A stretch of 64,000 bases of DNA from Sphingomonas asaccharolytica NBRC 15499 (GTDB taxonomy: Bacteria; Pseudomonadota; Alphaproteobacteria; Sphingomonadales; Sphingomonadaceae): contig NZ_BCYU01000006.1 of assembly GCF_001598355.1 (NCBI RefSeq), positions 24,423 to 88,422 on the forward strand, read 5' to 3'. The notes under the pieces are model-generated. The model was not told the DNA's origin. It did not search any database and worked only from the letters and a program-made list of their open reading frames with translations. This document shows positions 1 through 9,500 of this stretch, one piece after another. Position 1 is the stretch's first letter. Each line of letters begins with the position of its first letter. The position numbers and the translations under genes were made by a program.

Positions 1-327
1 CGGTCGGCGGAAGTCTATTTGAACGAACTCGGCATCGTCCCGCGCGAGCGGTTCGAGCTTAACGCTCTGAACGCGATCGCGATGATGGTCGATCGTGGAC
101 TGGGCGTGTCGATCGTCCCCGATTGGACCCCGCCCTGGCCCGAGGGGATCGACATCGTCCGCCTGCAACTGCCCGAGCGGCGGATCGGGCGGCGCATCGG
201 TATCGTCTGGTCACGCTCAAGCGTTCGCATGCGGCTGGTGACCGTGCTGCTGCAGGAAAGCGCGCGCCTGTCAGCCGAGCAGAAACCTAATGACGCGGAA
301 TCGCCGCGAGGCTCCCGCGTTCGATGA
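1..327 (+). CDS. LysR-family regulator, C-terminal fragment
   Basis: This frame is open from the first base and ends in TGA, giving 108 residues, so the gene begins upstream of the window. The visible part reads as the second half of a LysR substrate-binding domain: a helix rich in Ala/Met followed by GLGVSIVPDW, a typical pattern in which the effector domain reverts to a beta strand, then a final helix. The DNA-binding domain is off the left edge. Its 3' end overlaps the 3' end of the leftward LacI gene by about 40 bases, so the two are convergent. The target genes cannot be inferred from here. Confidence 0.75.
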   Translation, partial: RSAEVYLNELGIVPRERFELNALNAIAMMVDRGLGVSIVPDWTPPWPEGIDIVRLQLPERRIGRRIGIVWSRSSVRMRLVTVLLQESARLSAEQKPNDAESPRGSRVR

Positions 328-1306
328 ACTCATAGGGCAATTCGACGCAGGCGCTCCCGTCGCGGGTCTGCTGTCCCGGACCGATCAGCAGGTCGATCGC
401 CGCCGCGGCCATTTCAGGATTGGGTTGGCGCACGGTGCTGAGCTGCGGCCAGGCCATGCGCGACACCGGCGCATCGTCGAACCCGACGATCGACAAGGCA
501 GTGGGGACCGCGATCTGGTGGCGCATGGCGACGACCAAAGCGGCCAGCGCCATCTCGTCATTGCTGGCGAAGATCGCGGTCGGCGGCTCGCCCTCGCCCA
601 GGATCGCCTCCGCCGCGATCAGGCCGGAGCGGAACGTGAAATCCCCTTGTAACACGCGTTTCGGCGGGATCGATATGCCGGCGGCGGTAATGGCGTCGCA
701 AAACCCTTCCCACCGCCGCACGGTCGCGCTGTGGGTGGGATTGCCCTTGATGAAGCCGATATCGCGATGACCGAGCGCGATCAGCTTCTCGGTCACTTCG
801 CGCGCGGCGGCGCGGTCGTCCATCCGGACTTGCGGCGTGCGGTCGAGCGCGTCGCCCGGCGCGATCCGCACGATCGGCACCTCGTTCGCCTCGAGCATGT
901 CGATCAGGTCCGGCCAGTCGCAGATCGGCGGGGTGAGCACCGCGCCGGCCAGCTTCACCGTCCGCAAGGTGGCATCCAGCCGCGCCATCCAATCGGGCTG
1001 GACGCGGTCGACCTGTTCGATCAGCAAGTGATGACTGAGCGCGCGGCAGCGGATGAGCGCGCCGCGCTGCAGGTCGGCGGCATAGACCGATGCGGGATCG
1101 TCGAAGAACATCCCGATCAGGAAAGACTTGGCGCTCGACAGGCCGCGCGCGAACGCATTGGGCCGGTAATCGAGTTCCGCGACCACCCGCATGACCTGTT
1201 CGCGCACTTCGGGGCGGACATGGACTTCATCGTTGATGACGCGCGACACCGTCTTGGGCGATACGCCCGCGCGTTCCGCGACGTCCTTGATGGTGACCGT
1301 CTTCAT
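287..1306 (-). CDS. LacI-family transcriptional repressor
   Basis: A 339-residue protein starting MKTVTIKDVAERAGVSPKTV, the standard LacI helix-turn-helix with the hinge helix near residues 50-60, followed by a periplasmic-binding-protein-like effector domain (SIVGFDDAPVSRMAWPQLST near the C-terminus). The ATG at 1306 is chosen because the HTH starts right there; the frame stays open 23 codons further upstream but without a domain. It is next to two GH3 genes and a TonB receptor whose upstream regions carry an identical palindromic operator, so it is the likely local repressor responding to a beta-glucoside or glucose. That assignment is inference. Confidence 0.9.
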   Translation of the reverse strand: MKTVTIKDVAERAGVSPKTVSRVINDEVHVRPEVREQVMRVVAELDYRPNAFARGLSSAKSFLIGMFFDDPASVYAADLQRGALIRCRALSHHLLIEQVDRVQPDWMARLDATLRTVKLAGAVLTPPICDWPDLIDMLEANEVPIVRIAPGDALDRTPQVRMDDRAAAREVTEKLIALGHRDIGFIKGNPTHSATVRRWEGFCDAITAAGISIPPKRVLQGDFTFRSGLIAAEAILGEGEPPTAIFASNDEMALAALVVAMRHQIAVPTALSIVGFDDAPVSRMAWPQLSTVRQPNPEMAAAAIDLLIGPGQQTRDGSACVELPYEFIERGSLAAIPRH

Positions 1307-1432
1307 GCCATGCAAATATCCGCCGGCCGAGCGGCCGATGAGGCCGTGCGATAATACCAATTGGCGCGGAAGCAAGGCCGGGACGTCATGAGGGCGATTC
1401 CGCCCGTCTCACGTTACCCGCAATGGTGACGC

Positions 1433-3919
1433 TCAGCGGCAATCGACCACCCCTTCCGGCGGCGAGGCGAAGCGGATGGCGGAGACGGTTAGGTCGAGAT
1501 GGCCTGCCGTGGTCAGCGTAAGCGGCTGGGCGACGCGGTCGAGCGGCGTGCCGACAAGGCAGCGCAGGGGCACGGCGATCTGACCCCATTGCTTGCTAGC
1601 TGCCAGCGCCGTTAGCCGCGCGGTCACGTCCCTGCCGCCCAGCAGAACCGGGGCGGTCGGCGCCGCGTCGACCTTGAGGTCGATCACCAGCGCGACGTCG
1701 CCATTGGCCTCGCGCGTCAAGTCGACCGGCTCGCCTATCAAGGCCGCCGTCGCGCTCGCTTTGCCGGTCCAGGCGATCCGGATCGAGTCTTCCTGCGCCC
1801 CGCGGTCGGCCGATCGCGCCGATATCAGGGCGGGATCCGGATCGGCCGCGAGCGCAGCTTCGGTGCCGAACAGGAAGCGGCGGCCATTGGTCGGCTTGCC
1901 GCGCGCGAATAGGACGTTGCGGTCGCCCTTCAGCGTGCCGCGATCTTCCGGAAGCGCGGCGAGGTCGCCCTTGTCGCGCGTGGTGAGGCCGAAGCCATAG
2001 GCAAAGAGCGGGTCGTAGCCTGGATCGCCGACATTGAGCGGCGCCTGATCGGGGCGCTTGGGCCAGCTGAACGGCAGCTTCCCGCGGAAATCGGCCTTGC
2101 CGAACAGCAGGTCGGCGATGCCTTCTCCTTCCGATCCCGGCAGCCAGGCGGCGACGAACGCGTCCGATGCGTTGAGATAGGGGTTCACCCAGAGCGGGCG
2201 CCCCGACAGGAACACCGCGACCACCGGCACGCCCGCCGCCTTCAACCGCTTCATCGTCGCCAGAGTGTCGACCGTGGCGGGATCGTCGAACGCCACGTCG
2301 CTGCGGTCGCCCTGGAATTCGGCATAGGGATTCTCGCCAAAGACGACGATCGCGGCGTCCGGCTTCGTCGCGAACTGCCCGTCGACCGACAGGCTGGCCT
2401 TGCCGCCGGCGGCCTTGACCTCGTTCTCGATGCCGCGCCAGATCGAGGTGGCATTGGGGAAATCGCTGGGGAGGGTGCCGGTGCCCTGCCATGACAATGT
2501 CCAGCCGCCCGCCTGCTTGGCGACGTTATCGGCGCCATCGCCGGCGACGAGAATATTGGCGCCGGCCTTCAGCGGCAGCAGCGAGCCCGCATTCTTCAGC
2601 AGCACCAGCGATTCGCGCACCGCCTGGCGCGCGACCGCGCGATGATCGGGCGAACCGAGCTGGTCATATTGCCCGGCATAAGCGCGTTCGGACGGCCGTT
2701 TCGCATCGAAGATGCCGGCGCGAAACTTGACCCGCAGGATGCGGCGCACGGCGTCGTCGAGCCGGCTCATCGGGATCGTCCCCGCCTTCACCTCGCGCAG
2801 GGTCGATTCCCAAATACCTTTCCAGCTGTCGGGCGCCATATAGAGGTCGAGCCCGGCGAGGATCGCCTGAGGGCAGTCGGACGCGGTGCAGCCTTCGACC
2901 TGGGCATGCGCGTTCCAGTCGCTGACCAAGAAGCCGTCGAAGTTCCAGCGATCCTTGACGACTCCGGTCAACAGGCTGCGATTGCCGGTCATCTTGCGGC
3001 CATTCCAGCTCGAAAAGCTGATCATGATCGATTGGACGCCGGCCTTGATCGCGGCCTCGTAGGGCGGCGCGAACAGGTCGCGGAGCTGAGCTTCGGTCAC
3101 CTGGGCGTTGCCCTGGTCCTTGCCGTCCCTGGTGCCCCCGTCGCCGAGGAAATGCTTGGCGGTGGCGATCACGTGAGGACCCTTCAGCCAGTCCCTGGCG
3201 CCGACCTTGCCCTGCAACCCCTTGACCAAAGCGCCGGCATAGCTGGCGGCGATCTCGGGGACTTCGCCGAACCCTTCATAGCTGCGGCCCCAGCGGTCGT
3301 CGCGGACCACGGCGATGGTCGGCGCAAAGGTCCAATCGATCCCGGTCACCCGCATCTCGACCGCGGTCACTTCACCGATCCGCCGCATCAGTGCGGGATC
3401 GCGCATCGCGCCGAGCCCGACATTGTGCGGGAACAGTGTCGCGCCGACGATGTTCGAATGGCCGTGCACCGCGTCGATCCCCCAAATCGCCGGGATGCGT
3501 GGCAAATTGGGATCGTCGCTGGTCGACGCATCCCAAAAGGCATCGGCCAGCGCGAGCCAGTCCTTGGCGGGGGCGTTATATTTCCCGCCCGGGTCGGAGT
3601 TGCCGCCGTTGAACACCGAGCCGAGCTGATATTTGCGGACATCGTCGGGCGTGATCGAGGCGATGTCGCCTTGCACGATTTGGCCGACCTTTTGTTCGAG
3701 CGACATGCGGGCGATCAGCTGAGTGATCTTGCCTTCGATGGCCGGATCTTCGCGCACCGGCGATCTGATCGCGGGCCAGGTCGCCGGGTTCGCGACGCTG
3801 GATGGGGTAGCGGGAGAGGTGTCAGCGGGTGCGGGCGATGCTGTCTGCCCCGACGCGGGCACGCCAAATGCAAAAGCGGCCATGGCTAGGCCGGCCAACG
3901 GCGCTCCCCTACGAATCAT
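1433..3919 (-). CDS. GH3 exo-beta-glucosidase, periplasmic
   Basis: An 828-residue family 3 glycoside hydrolase. It has a signal peptide (APLAGLAMAAFAFGVPASG), the N-terminal TIM barrel, the KHFLGDGGT strand, and the nucleophile Asp in GFLVSDWNAH (about residue 345). The second alpha/beta domain follows (VAVFLSGRPLWVNPY), then an extra C-terminal beta domain of about 200 residues of the kind found in marine ExoP-type GH3 enzymes. It should cleave beta-linked glucose from oligosaccharides in the periplasm. I prefer ATG at 3919 because GTG at 3925 would sit on top of its Shine-Dalgarno AAGGGG. It is divergent from a second GH3 gene with an operator between them. Confidence 0.93.
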   Translation of the reverse strand: MIRRGAPLAGLAMAAFAFGVPASGQTASPAPADTSPATPSSVANPATWPAIRSPVREDPAIEGKITQLIARMSLEQKVGQIVQGDIASITPDDVRKYQLGSVFNGGNSDPGGKYNAPAKDWLALADAFWDASTSDDPNLPRIPAIWGIDAVHGHSNIVGATLFPHNVGLGAMRDPALMRRIGEVTAVEMRVTGIDWTFAPTIAVVRDDRWGRSYEGFGEVPEIAASYAGALVKGLQGKVGARDWLKGPHVIATAKHFLGDGGTRDGKDQGNAQVTEAQLRDLFAPPYEAAIKAGVQSIMISFSSWNGRKMTGNRSLLTGVVKDRWNFDGFLVSDWNAHAQVEGCTASDCPQAILAGLDLYMAPDSWKGIWESTLREVKAGTIPMSRLDDAVRRILRVKFRAGIFDAKRPSERAYAGQYDQLGSPDHRAVARQAVRESLVLLKNAGSLLPLKAGANILVAGDGADNVAKQAGGWTLSWQGTGTLPSDFPNATSIWRGIENEVKAAGGKASLSVDGQFATKPDAAIVVFGENPYAEFQGDRSDVAFDDPATVDTLATMKRLKAAGVPVVAVFLSGRPLWVNPYLNASDAFVAAWLPGSEGEGIADLLFGKADFRGKLPFSWPKRPDQAPLNVGDPGYDPLFAYGFGLTTRDKGDLAALPEDRGTLKGDRNVLFARGKPTNGRRFLFGTEAALAADPDPALISARSADRGAQEDSIRIAWTGKASATAALIGEPVDLTREANGDVALVIDLKVDAAPTAPVLLGGRDVTARLTALAASKQWGQIAVPLRCLVGTPLDRVAQPLTLTTAGHLDLTVSAIRFASPPEGVVDCR

Positions 3920-3961
3920 CTCCACCCCTTATCATTCTGCAGGCGCCGTTCGCCGAAACTC

Positions 3962-3978
3962 ATTGACATCGATGTCGG
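3962..3978. promoter_or_regulatory. LacI-type operator, copy 1
   Basis: ATTGACATCGATGTCGG contains the perfect 12-base palindrome GACATCGATGTC at 3965-3976, centred on CG as LacI-family operators are. The same 17 bases occur at 6475-6491 before the TonB receptor. It lies between the two divergent GH3 starts and could serve both. The regulator is inferred to be the LacI protein at 287-1306. Confidence 0.65.
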
Positions 3979-4029
3979 TCTTGGCGATCAACGTCAAGCA
4001 TTTCGGAAAAACCGAACAAGGGGAGAGGG

Positions 4030-4191
4030 ATGATCACCGCCGCGCGAGCTCTGCCGTTCGACGTGCTCGCTTCCCCCATTTTCCGAGACTCGAATCCTCC
4101 CCCCGCCGCGCTTTGCGCCGGCGGGCTAGCGGCCGCTGCAAGCTGTGGCGGCCGCTTTTTTTTATCATTTCGATTGAGGAATCCGCGATGA
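4030..4191 (+). CDS. Leader ORF upstream of GH3
   Basis: A 53-codon ORF with a strong purine-rich ribosome site (AAGGGGAGAGGG) directly before ATG at 4030. It starts MITAARALPFDVLASPIF and its TGA stop overlaps the ATG of the GH3 gene (ATGA at 4188-4191), which suggests translational coupling. The two hairpins of a terminator-like structure fall inside its second half. Ile, Leu and Val codons are scattered in the first 17 positions, but there is no run of a single amino acid as in classical leader peptides. It could be a true attenuator peptide, a small protein or a chance ORF. I do not recognise a family. Confidence 0.45.
   Translation: MITAARALPFDVLASPIFRDSNPPPAALCAGGLAAAASCGGRFFLSFRLRNPR
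4103..4163 (+). terminator. Tandem hairpins with U-tract in the GH3 leader
   Basis: Stem 1 pairs CCGCCG (4103-4108) with CGGCGG (4119-4124), with an inner CGC/GCG. Stem 2 pairs AGCGGCCGC (4128-4136) with GCGGCCGCT (4148-4156) and runs straight into eight T residues (4156-4163). This is the form of an intrinsic terminator for rightward transcription. No gene ends just upstream on this strand, so it lies between the operator region and the GH3 start codon, as an attenuator would. Confidence 0.7.
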
Positions 4192-6443
4192 AGTCTCGTC
4201 TGTTCGGTGCCTTGATCTGCATCGGTACCGTCAGCCTGCCTGCAGCACTCGCTGCGCGTGAAGCCGCACAGAAGCCCGCCGCCGCCGAGTCGAATCGCGT
4301 CGCAGAACCCTGGCGCAACAAGAACTTGTCGGCAGCGGCGCGCGCCGCAGCGTTGCTCAAGGCGATGACGCTCAAGGAGAAGCTGACCTATATCCATGGG
4401 CTCTTCCCCAACAAGATCGAGCCCCGCCCGGCCGACATGGTCCCCTCGGCCGGCTATGTGCCAGGCGTGCCGCGGCTCGGCATCCCGACTCTGCGGGAGA
4501 GCGATGCCAGTCTGGGCGTCGCCAACCAGATGAATCTGCGCACCGACGACGTCGCGACGGCTTTGCCCTCGGGTCTCGCCACCGCGGCGACCTTCGATCC
4601 CAAACTGGCTTATGCCGGTGGAGCGATGGCCGGCGCGGAAGCGCGCGCCAAGACCTTCAACGTCCTGCTCGCCGGCGGGGTCAACCTGACCCGTGATGCC
4701 TGGAATGGGCGTAATTTCGAGTATCTGGGGGAAGACCCCCTGCTTGCCGGCACGCTCGTCGCGGCCGCGGTGCGCGGGGTCGAATCAAACCACATTGTCT
4801 CGACCGTCAAGCATTTCGCGCTCAACGCGCAGGAGACGGGCCGCACCATACTGAACGCGCGGATCGACGAGGCGGCATTGCGCGAGAGCGACCTTCTCGC
4901 CTTCGAAATCGCGGTGAAGGACGGCCGCCCCGGCTCGGTGATGTGCGCCTATAACAAGGTCAACGGCGACTGGGCGTGCGAGAACCGCTTCCTGCTGACC
5001 AAGGTCCTGCGCGACGACTGGAAATATCCCGGCTGGGTGATGTCGGACTGGGGCGGAGTCCATTCGACCGTCAAGGCGGCGATGGCGGGCCTTGACCAGG
5101 AATCGGGCCAGGAACTTGACAAGCAAATCTATTTCGGCGCGCCGTTCGCCGCCGCGGTCGCGAACGGCACGATCCCCGTGGCGCGCCTCGACGAGATGGT
5201 GCGGCGCATCCTCACCGGCGTGATCGCCAGCGGCCTTTACGACGATCCGTCGCCGGCGGCGGTGCAGCCGATCGACTATCCGGCGCACGCCGCGGTTGCG
5301 CAGCATGTGGCCGAGGCCTCGATGGTCTTGCTCAAGAACCAGGGCAATGTCCTGCCGCTGGCGAAACGCGCGCAGAAGATCGTGCTGATCGGCGGCCATG
5401 CCGATGTCGGCGTGCTGTCGGGCGGCGGGTCGAGCCAGGTGCGTTCGGTCGGCGGCGTGCCGATCGAAATCCCGCTGACCTCGGGTGCGGCGGCGTCGTT
5501 CGTGCGCGTGACCTATCACAATTCCTCGCCGCTCAAGGCGATCCGGGCGATCGCGCCGGGCGCGCAGATTTCCTATGTCGACGGCAAGGATCCCGCCGCC
5601 GCGGCGGCGGCGGCGCGCGACGCCGACATCGCGATCGTCTTCGCCACGCAATGGGCGACCGAGGCCGAGGATAATCGCGACATCGCGCTGCCCGACAATC
5701 AGGATGCGCTGATCGACGCGGTCGCCGCGGCCCAGGCGAAGACGGTGGTAGTGCTTGAGACTGGCGGCCCAGTGCTGATGCCGTGGATCGACCGCGTGCC
5801 GGCAGTGGTCGAGGCTTGGTATTCCGGCCAGCGCGGCGGCGAAGCGATGGCGCGCGTCCTGTTCGGCGATGTCGACGCGGTCGGACGCTTGCCGATGACG
5901 TTCCCGCGCGCGTCGACGCAGTTGCCGCGCCCCGGGCCTATCGGCTTGGAAAGCCTGAAGAACGACGCCGCGAGCAATGCCGGTTCGGGGACCGCCGAGC
6001 CGGTCGCATCGTTCGATGTCGACTATAAGGAAGGCGCCAATGTCGGTTACCGTCGGTATGCAGCGCAGAGCAGCCAGCCGCTGTTCGCGTTCGGCTATGG
6101 CCTCAATTATGCCAGAGTGAGCTATGCCAAGGCCCGCTTCACCGGCGGGGCCAAGCCCAGCGTGACGGTTGCGATCACCAATCAAAGTGGCCGCGCGACC
6201 GTCGCCGTGCCGCAGCTCTACGTCACATTACCGGATGGCAGTCCGCTGCGACTCGCCGGATGGAGCCGCGAAGCACTGGCGCCGCGCGAGACGCGAACCG
6301 TAACGATCGCGGCCGATCCGCGCGTGCTGGCGCGCTGGCAAGGCGGACGGTGGCGGCAGGCTGCCGGTAGTTACAAACTGACCTTGGCAACCGACGCTGC
6401 GCATCCGCTGCAATCGACCAGTGTTGCCTTGGCGCAACGCTAA
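4188..6443 (+). CDS. GH3 beta-glucosidase, periplasmic
   Basis: A 751-residue family 3 glycoside hydrolase with signal peptide (LFGALICIGTVSLPAALAA). The barrel domain carries VSTVKHFALN and the nucleophile Asp in GWVMSDWGG (about residue 287). The alpha/beta sandwich domain follows, then a fibronectin-III-like domain that ends FAFGYGLNYARVSY... and a beta-rich tail. The usual reaction is release of terminal beta-D-glucose. ATG 4188 follows GAGGA at good spacing; the frame is open further upstream but without coding character. It is separated from its promoter region by a leader ORF and a terminator-like structure, and is followed after 145 bases by the TonB receptor. Confidence 0.93.
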   Translation: MKSRLFGALICIGTVSLPAALAAREAAQKPAAAESNRVAEPWRNKNLSAAARAAALLKAMTLKEKLTYIHGLFPNKIEPRPADMVPSAGYVPGVPRLGIPTLRESDASLGVANQMNLRTDDVATALPSGLATAATFDPKLAYAGGAMAGAEARAKTFNVLLAGGVNLTRDAWNGRNFEYLGEDPLLAGTLVAAAVRGVESNHIVSTVKHFALNAQETGRTILNARIDEAALRESDLLAFEIAVKDGRPGSVMCAYNKVNGDWACENRFLLTKVLRDDWKYPGWVMSDWGGVHSTVKAAMAGLDQESGQELDKQIYFGAPFAAAVANGTIPVARLDEMVRRILTGVIASGLYDDPSPAAVQPIDYPAHAAVAQHVAEASMVLLKNQGNVLPLAKRAQKIVLIGGHADVGVLSGGGSSQVRSVGGVPIEIPLTSGAAASFVRVTYHNSSPLKAIRAIAPGAQISYVDGKDPAAAAAAARDADIAIVFATQWATEAEDNRDIALPDNQDALIDAVAAAQAKTVVVLETGGPVLMPWIDRVPAVVEAWYSGQRGGEAMARVLFGDVDAVGRLPMTFPRASTQLPRPGPIGLESLKNDAASNAGSGTAEPVASFDVDYKEGANVGYRRYAAQSSQPLFAFGYGLNYARVSYAKARFTGGAKPSVTVAITNQSGRATVAVPQLYVTLPDGSPLRLAGWSREALAPRETRTVTIAADPRVLARWQGGRWRQAAGSYKLTLATDAAHPLQSTSVALAQR

Positions 6444-6474
6444 ACTGAACGATCCGAATTGGGCTTTGTCCGAT

Positions 6475-6491
6475 ATTGACATCGATGTCGG
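6475..6491. promoter_or_regulatory. LacI-type operator, copy 2
   Basis: This is an exact copy of the 17 bases at 3962-3978 (palindrome core 6478-6489), 32 bases after the GH3 stop and about 100 bases before the TonB receptor start. It places the receptor in the same predicted regulon as the two GH3 genes. Confidence 0.65.
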
Positions 6492-6588
6492 ACTCGATAC
6501 GAAGACAGTCGAGGCGAGAGCACATCGCTTAACATCAATAGTCGTGTCGGCATGGGAAGATGCCGGCCAGGTAGGGAGGATCTGGGGC

Positions 6589-9500
6589 ATGAGGACATTG
6601 AGAATTTCTGCGTCTGCGCTGGCACTTGCGGTCGGGCTTGCAGCGCCGGGCGTGGCTGCCGCTCAGGCTCAACCGCAAACGGCCGCGCCTGACGCGGCGC
6701 CGCCGGCACCGGCCGACGATCAGGCCGCAGCGAGCGGTGACATCGTCGTCACCGGGGTTCGCGCATCGCTCGAGCGCTCGATCGCGATCAAGCGCAATTC
6801 CAACGGTATCGTCGACGCCATCTCGGCCGAGGATATCGGCAAATTCCCCAACACGAACCTGGCTGAATCGCTCCAGCGCATCACTGGCGTGTCGATCGAC
6901 CGCGTCAATGGCGAAGGCTCGACCGTCACTGTCCGCGGGTTCGGCGCACAATATAACCTTGTCACGTTGAACGGCCGCCAGCTCGCCACATCGAATATCG
7001 TCTCGGTAGGCGGCGACCAGGGTGGCGACGGCGCGGGCGGCTTCGGTCGGTCGTTCGACTTCGCGAACCTCGCCGCGGAAGGGGTCAAGACGCTCGAAGT
7101 CTACAAGACTGGTCGCGCCGCGGTTCCGTCGGGCGGCATCGGCGCCGCGATCAACGTCGTCACCCGGCGCCCGCTCGATGCGCGGGAAAGTGGGTTCACC
7201 GGCACGATCGGCGCGAAGGCCAGCTACGATACCAGCGCCGACGACTGCATCAGCTGCGGTAGTCACGTGACGCCGGAAGTTTCCGGCCTGCTCAGCTGGA
7301 GCGACAAGGATCAGAAGGTCGGCGTCTCGCTGTTCGGCAGCTATCAGAAGCGCAACTTCAGCGTCCCGACCGTGGCGAGCGACGACTGGAACATCCGGAC
7401 CTTGTCGGATTTCCTCAATACCAACAATGGCTTCGTCAACGGCTCGACCAAGCTCAACAACGTGCCGACCAATCCGAACGTCCTGGTCTCGGTGCCCAAT
7501 GACAGCCGCTATCATTTCTCCGAGGACAGTCGCGAGCGGTTGAACGGTCAGGCGATGCTGCAATTCCGGCCGACCGACGGGCTGACCATCACTGCCGACG
7601 GTATGTATGCGCAGCTTCGGGCATCCGAGCGCCGTTCGACCCAGTCCAACTGGTTCAACCGTCCGTTCGACGAGGTGACGTTCGACGACGCGTCCAACGG
7701 TGTCGCGACGACCTCCTACCTTCACGAAACCATCAACGGCGTGAAGGATGAGGCGTTCGAGCAAGCCTATCGCGCACAGAAGAACCGTTTGTGGGATGTC
7801 GGTCTGAATATCGACTGGCAGGCGACCGATCGTCTGAAGTTCGTGCTCGACGGGCATCTCGGCAAGGCCGAAAGCCTGCCGGACAATCCCAATGGCCAGA
7901 CCTCGACCACGGTCGCGTTCAACCTGCCGGTCGTGACCTCGCACTCGCTCACCACCACCCCGGGCGGGTTCCCGCAACAGACGTTGACCTTCAACGACTG
8001 CGCGCCGAGCCAAACCCCGAACCACACGCCGTTCTTCAAGGGCAATTGTAACAACAAGCTCGATGCCGGCGATCTGTCGGGCGCGATCCAGCGCCAATTC
8101 GCCTCGACCCAGTCGCAGCGCATCAAGGAACTGCGGCTCGACGGCACCTGGGATCTGGGCGGTGGCAGCAAGTTCGATTTCGGCGGCGGCTATCGCACCA
8201 CCAACACGCTGCAGACCCAGTATAATACGCGTCAGGTCCTCGGCGACTGGGGCAATTCACTGCCGCCCGAGATCAATGCCGTGGCGCCGGGGCAGGTGTT
8301 CCAGTTCTGCACGGCGTGCCAGTTCACCCACAACAACCCGAACGCCGACGCCAATACTTTGGTCGCCTGGCGTACGGAGGACGCGACCAAGCTCTACAAC
8401 ACGCTGTACCAGCATTATATCGGCATCACGAATGACGGCGTGGGCCACCAGAACAATATCGACGCCAACAGTTTCAACCGCGTCAAGGAAAGCATCTGGT
8501 CGGTCTATGGCCAGGTCACCTGGAACGGCACGATCGGCAACATGCAGGCGCAGCTCGTCGCCGGCGCCCGGTTCGAAAGCACCAAGGTAACGGCCCAGTC
8601 GCTGCAGCCCGTCCCGCTCGCGATCGTCTGGCAGGCGGACAACGACTTCAACATCCTCAACTCGGCCGACCGTCAAGCGCTGACATCGAAGGGCAGCTAC
8701 AACAATCTGTTGCCGTCGATGGATTTCTCGATCGGCTTCACCGACAAGCTGAAGGGGCGCTTCTCTTACTCGAAGACGATCGCGCGCGCTCCCTATGGCA
8801 GCTTGTTCGCCTCGACCACTGTCGGTGCGCCGCCGCGTCCGACCGCGATCGGTGGTACCGCGACGGGTTTTGCCAACAATACCGATCTCAATCCGCTCGA
8901 CTCGGATAACTTCGACGTCTCGCTCGAATGGTATCCGAACAAGGACAGCTATTTCTCGGTCGGCTTCTTCGACAAGCGCGTGCACAACTTCATCGGCAAC
9001 ACGTTGGTCAATCGCAACCTGTTCGGTTTGCGAGATCCGACATCGGCCGCTCCCGGCACGCGTTCGGGTATAGCCAAGGACCAGCTGACCAATGCGCTGC
9101 ACGCCGGCATCACCGACGTGAACCTGTTCACCTATACCGCTTTGTTGCAGCAGAATAACGGCAACGTGGCGGCGGCGAATGCAGCGTTCCAGGCGAACTA
9201 TCACAATGGTGCACTCGATCAGCCTTTCGTCGACCAGACGCTGGGGGCAGTCGACATCCTTGCCGACGCCAACGACCCGCTGTTCAACTTCTCGGTCAAC
9301 ACGCCGATCAACAACAAGGACGCGGAGATTTACGGCGTCGAGATCGCCGGCCAGTATTTCTTCGGTCGGACCGGTTTCGGCCTCGCCGCCAGCTATACCC
9401 TGGTGCGCGGCGATGTTGGCATCGACGTGGCAGCCAATCCCAATGTCGACCAGTTCGCGCTGGTCGGTCTGTCGGACACCGCCAACGTCACGTTGATCTA

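Noticed and set aside
2642..3889. A 415-codon rightward frame opposite the first GH3 gene
   Set aside because: It is antisense to a convincing GH3, rich in Arg/Asp/His, and has no domain; this is a codon-bias shadow in GC-rich DNA.
4785..6185. A 466-codon leftward frame opposite the second GH3 gene
   Set aside because: Same shadow pattern; no signal, domain or ribosome site.
6535..8097. A 520-codon leftward frame opposite the TonB receptor
   Set aside because: Antisense shadow of a clear receptor gene with no recognisable motif.
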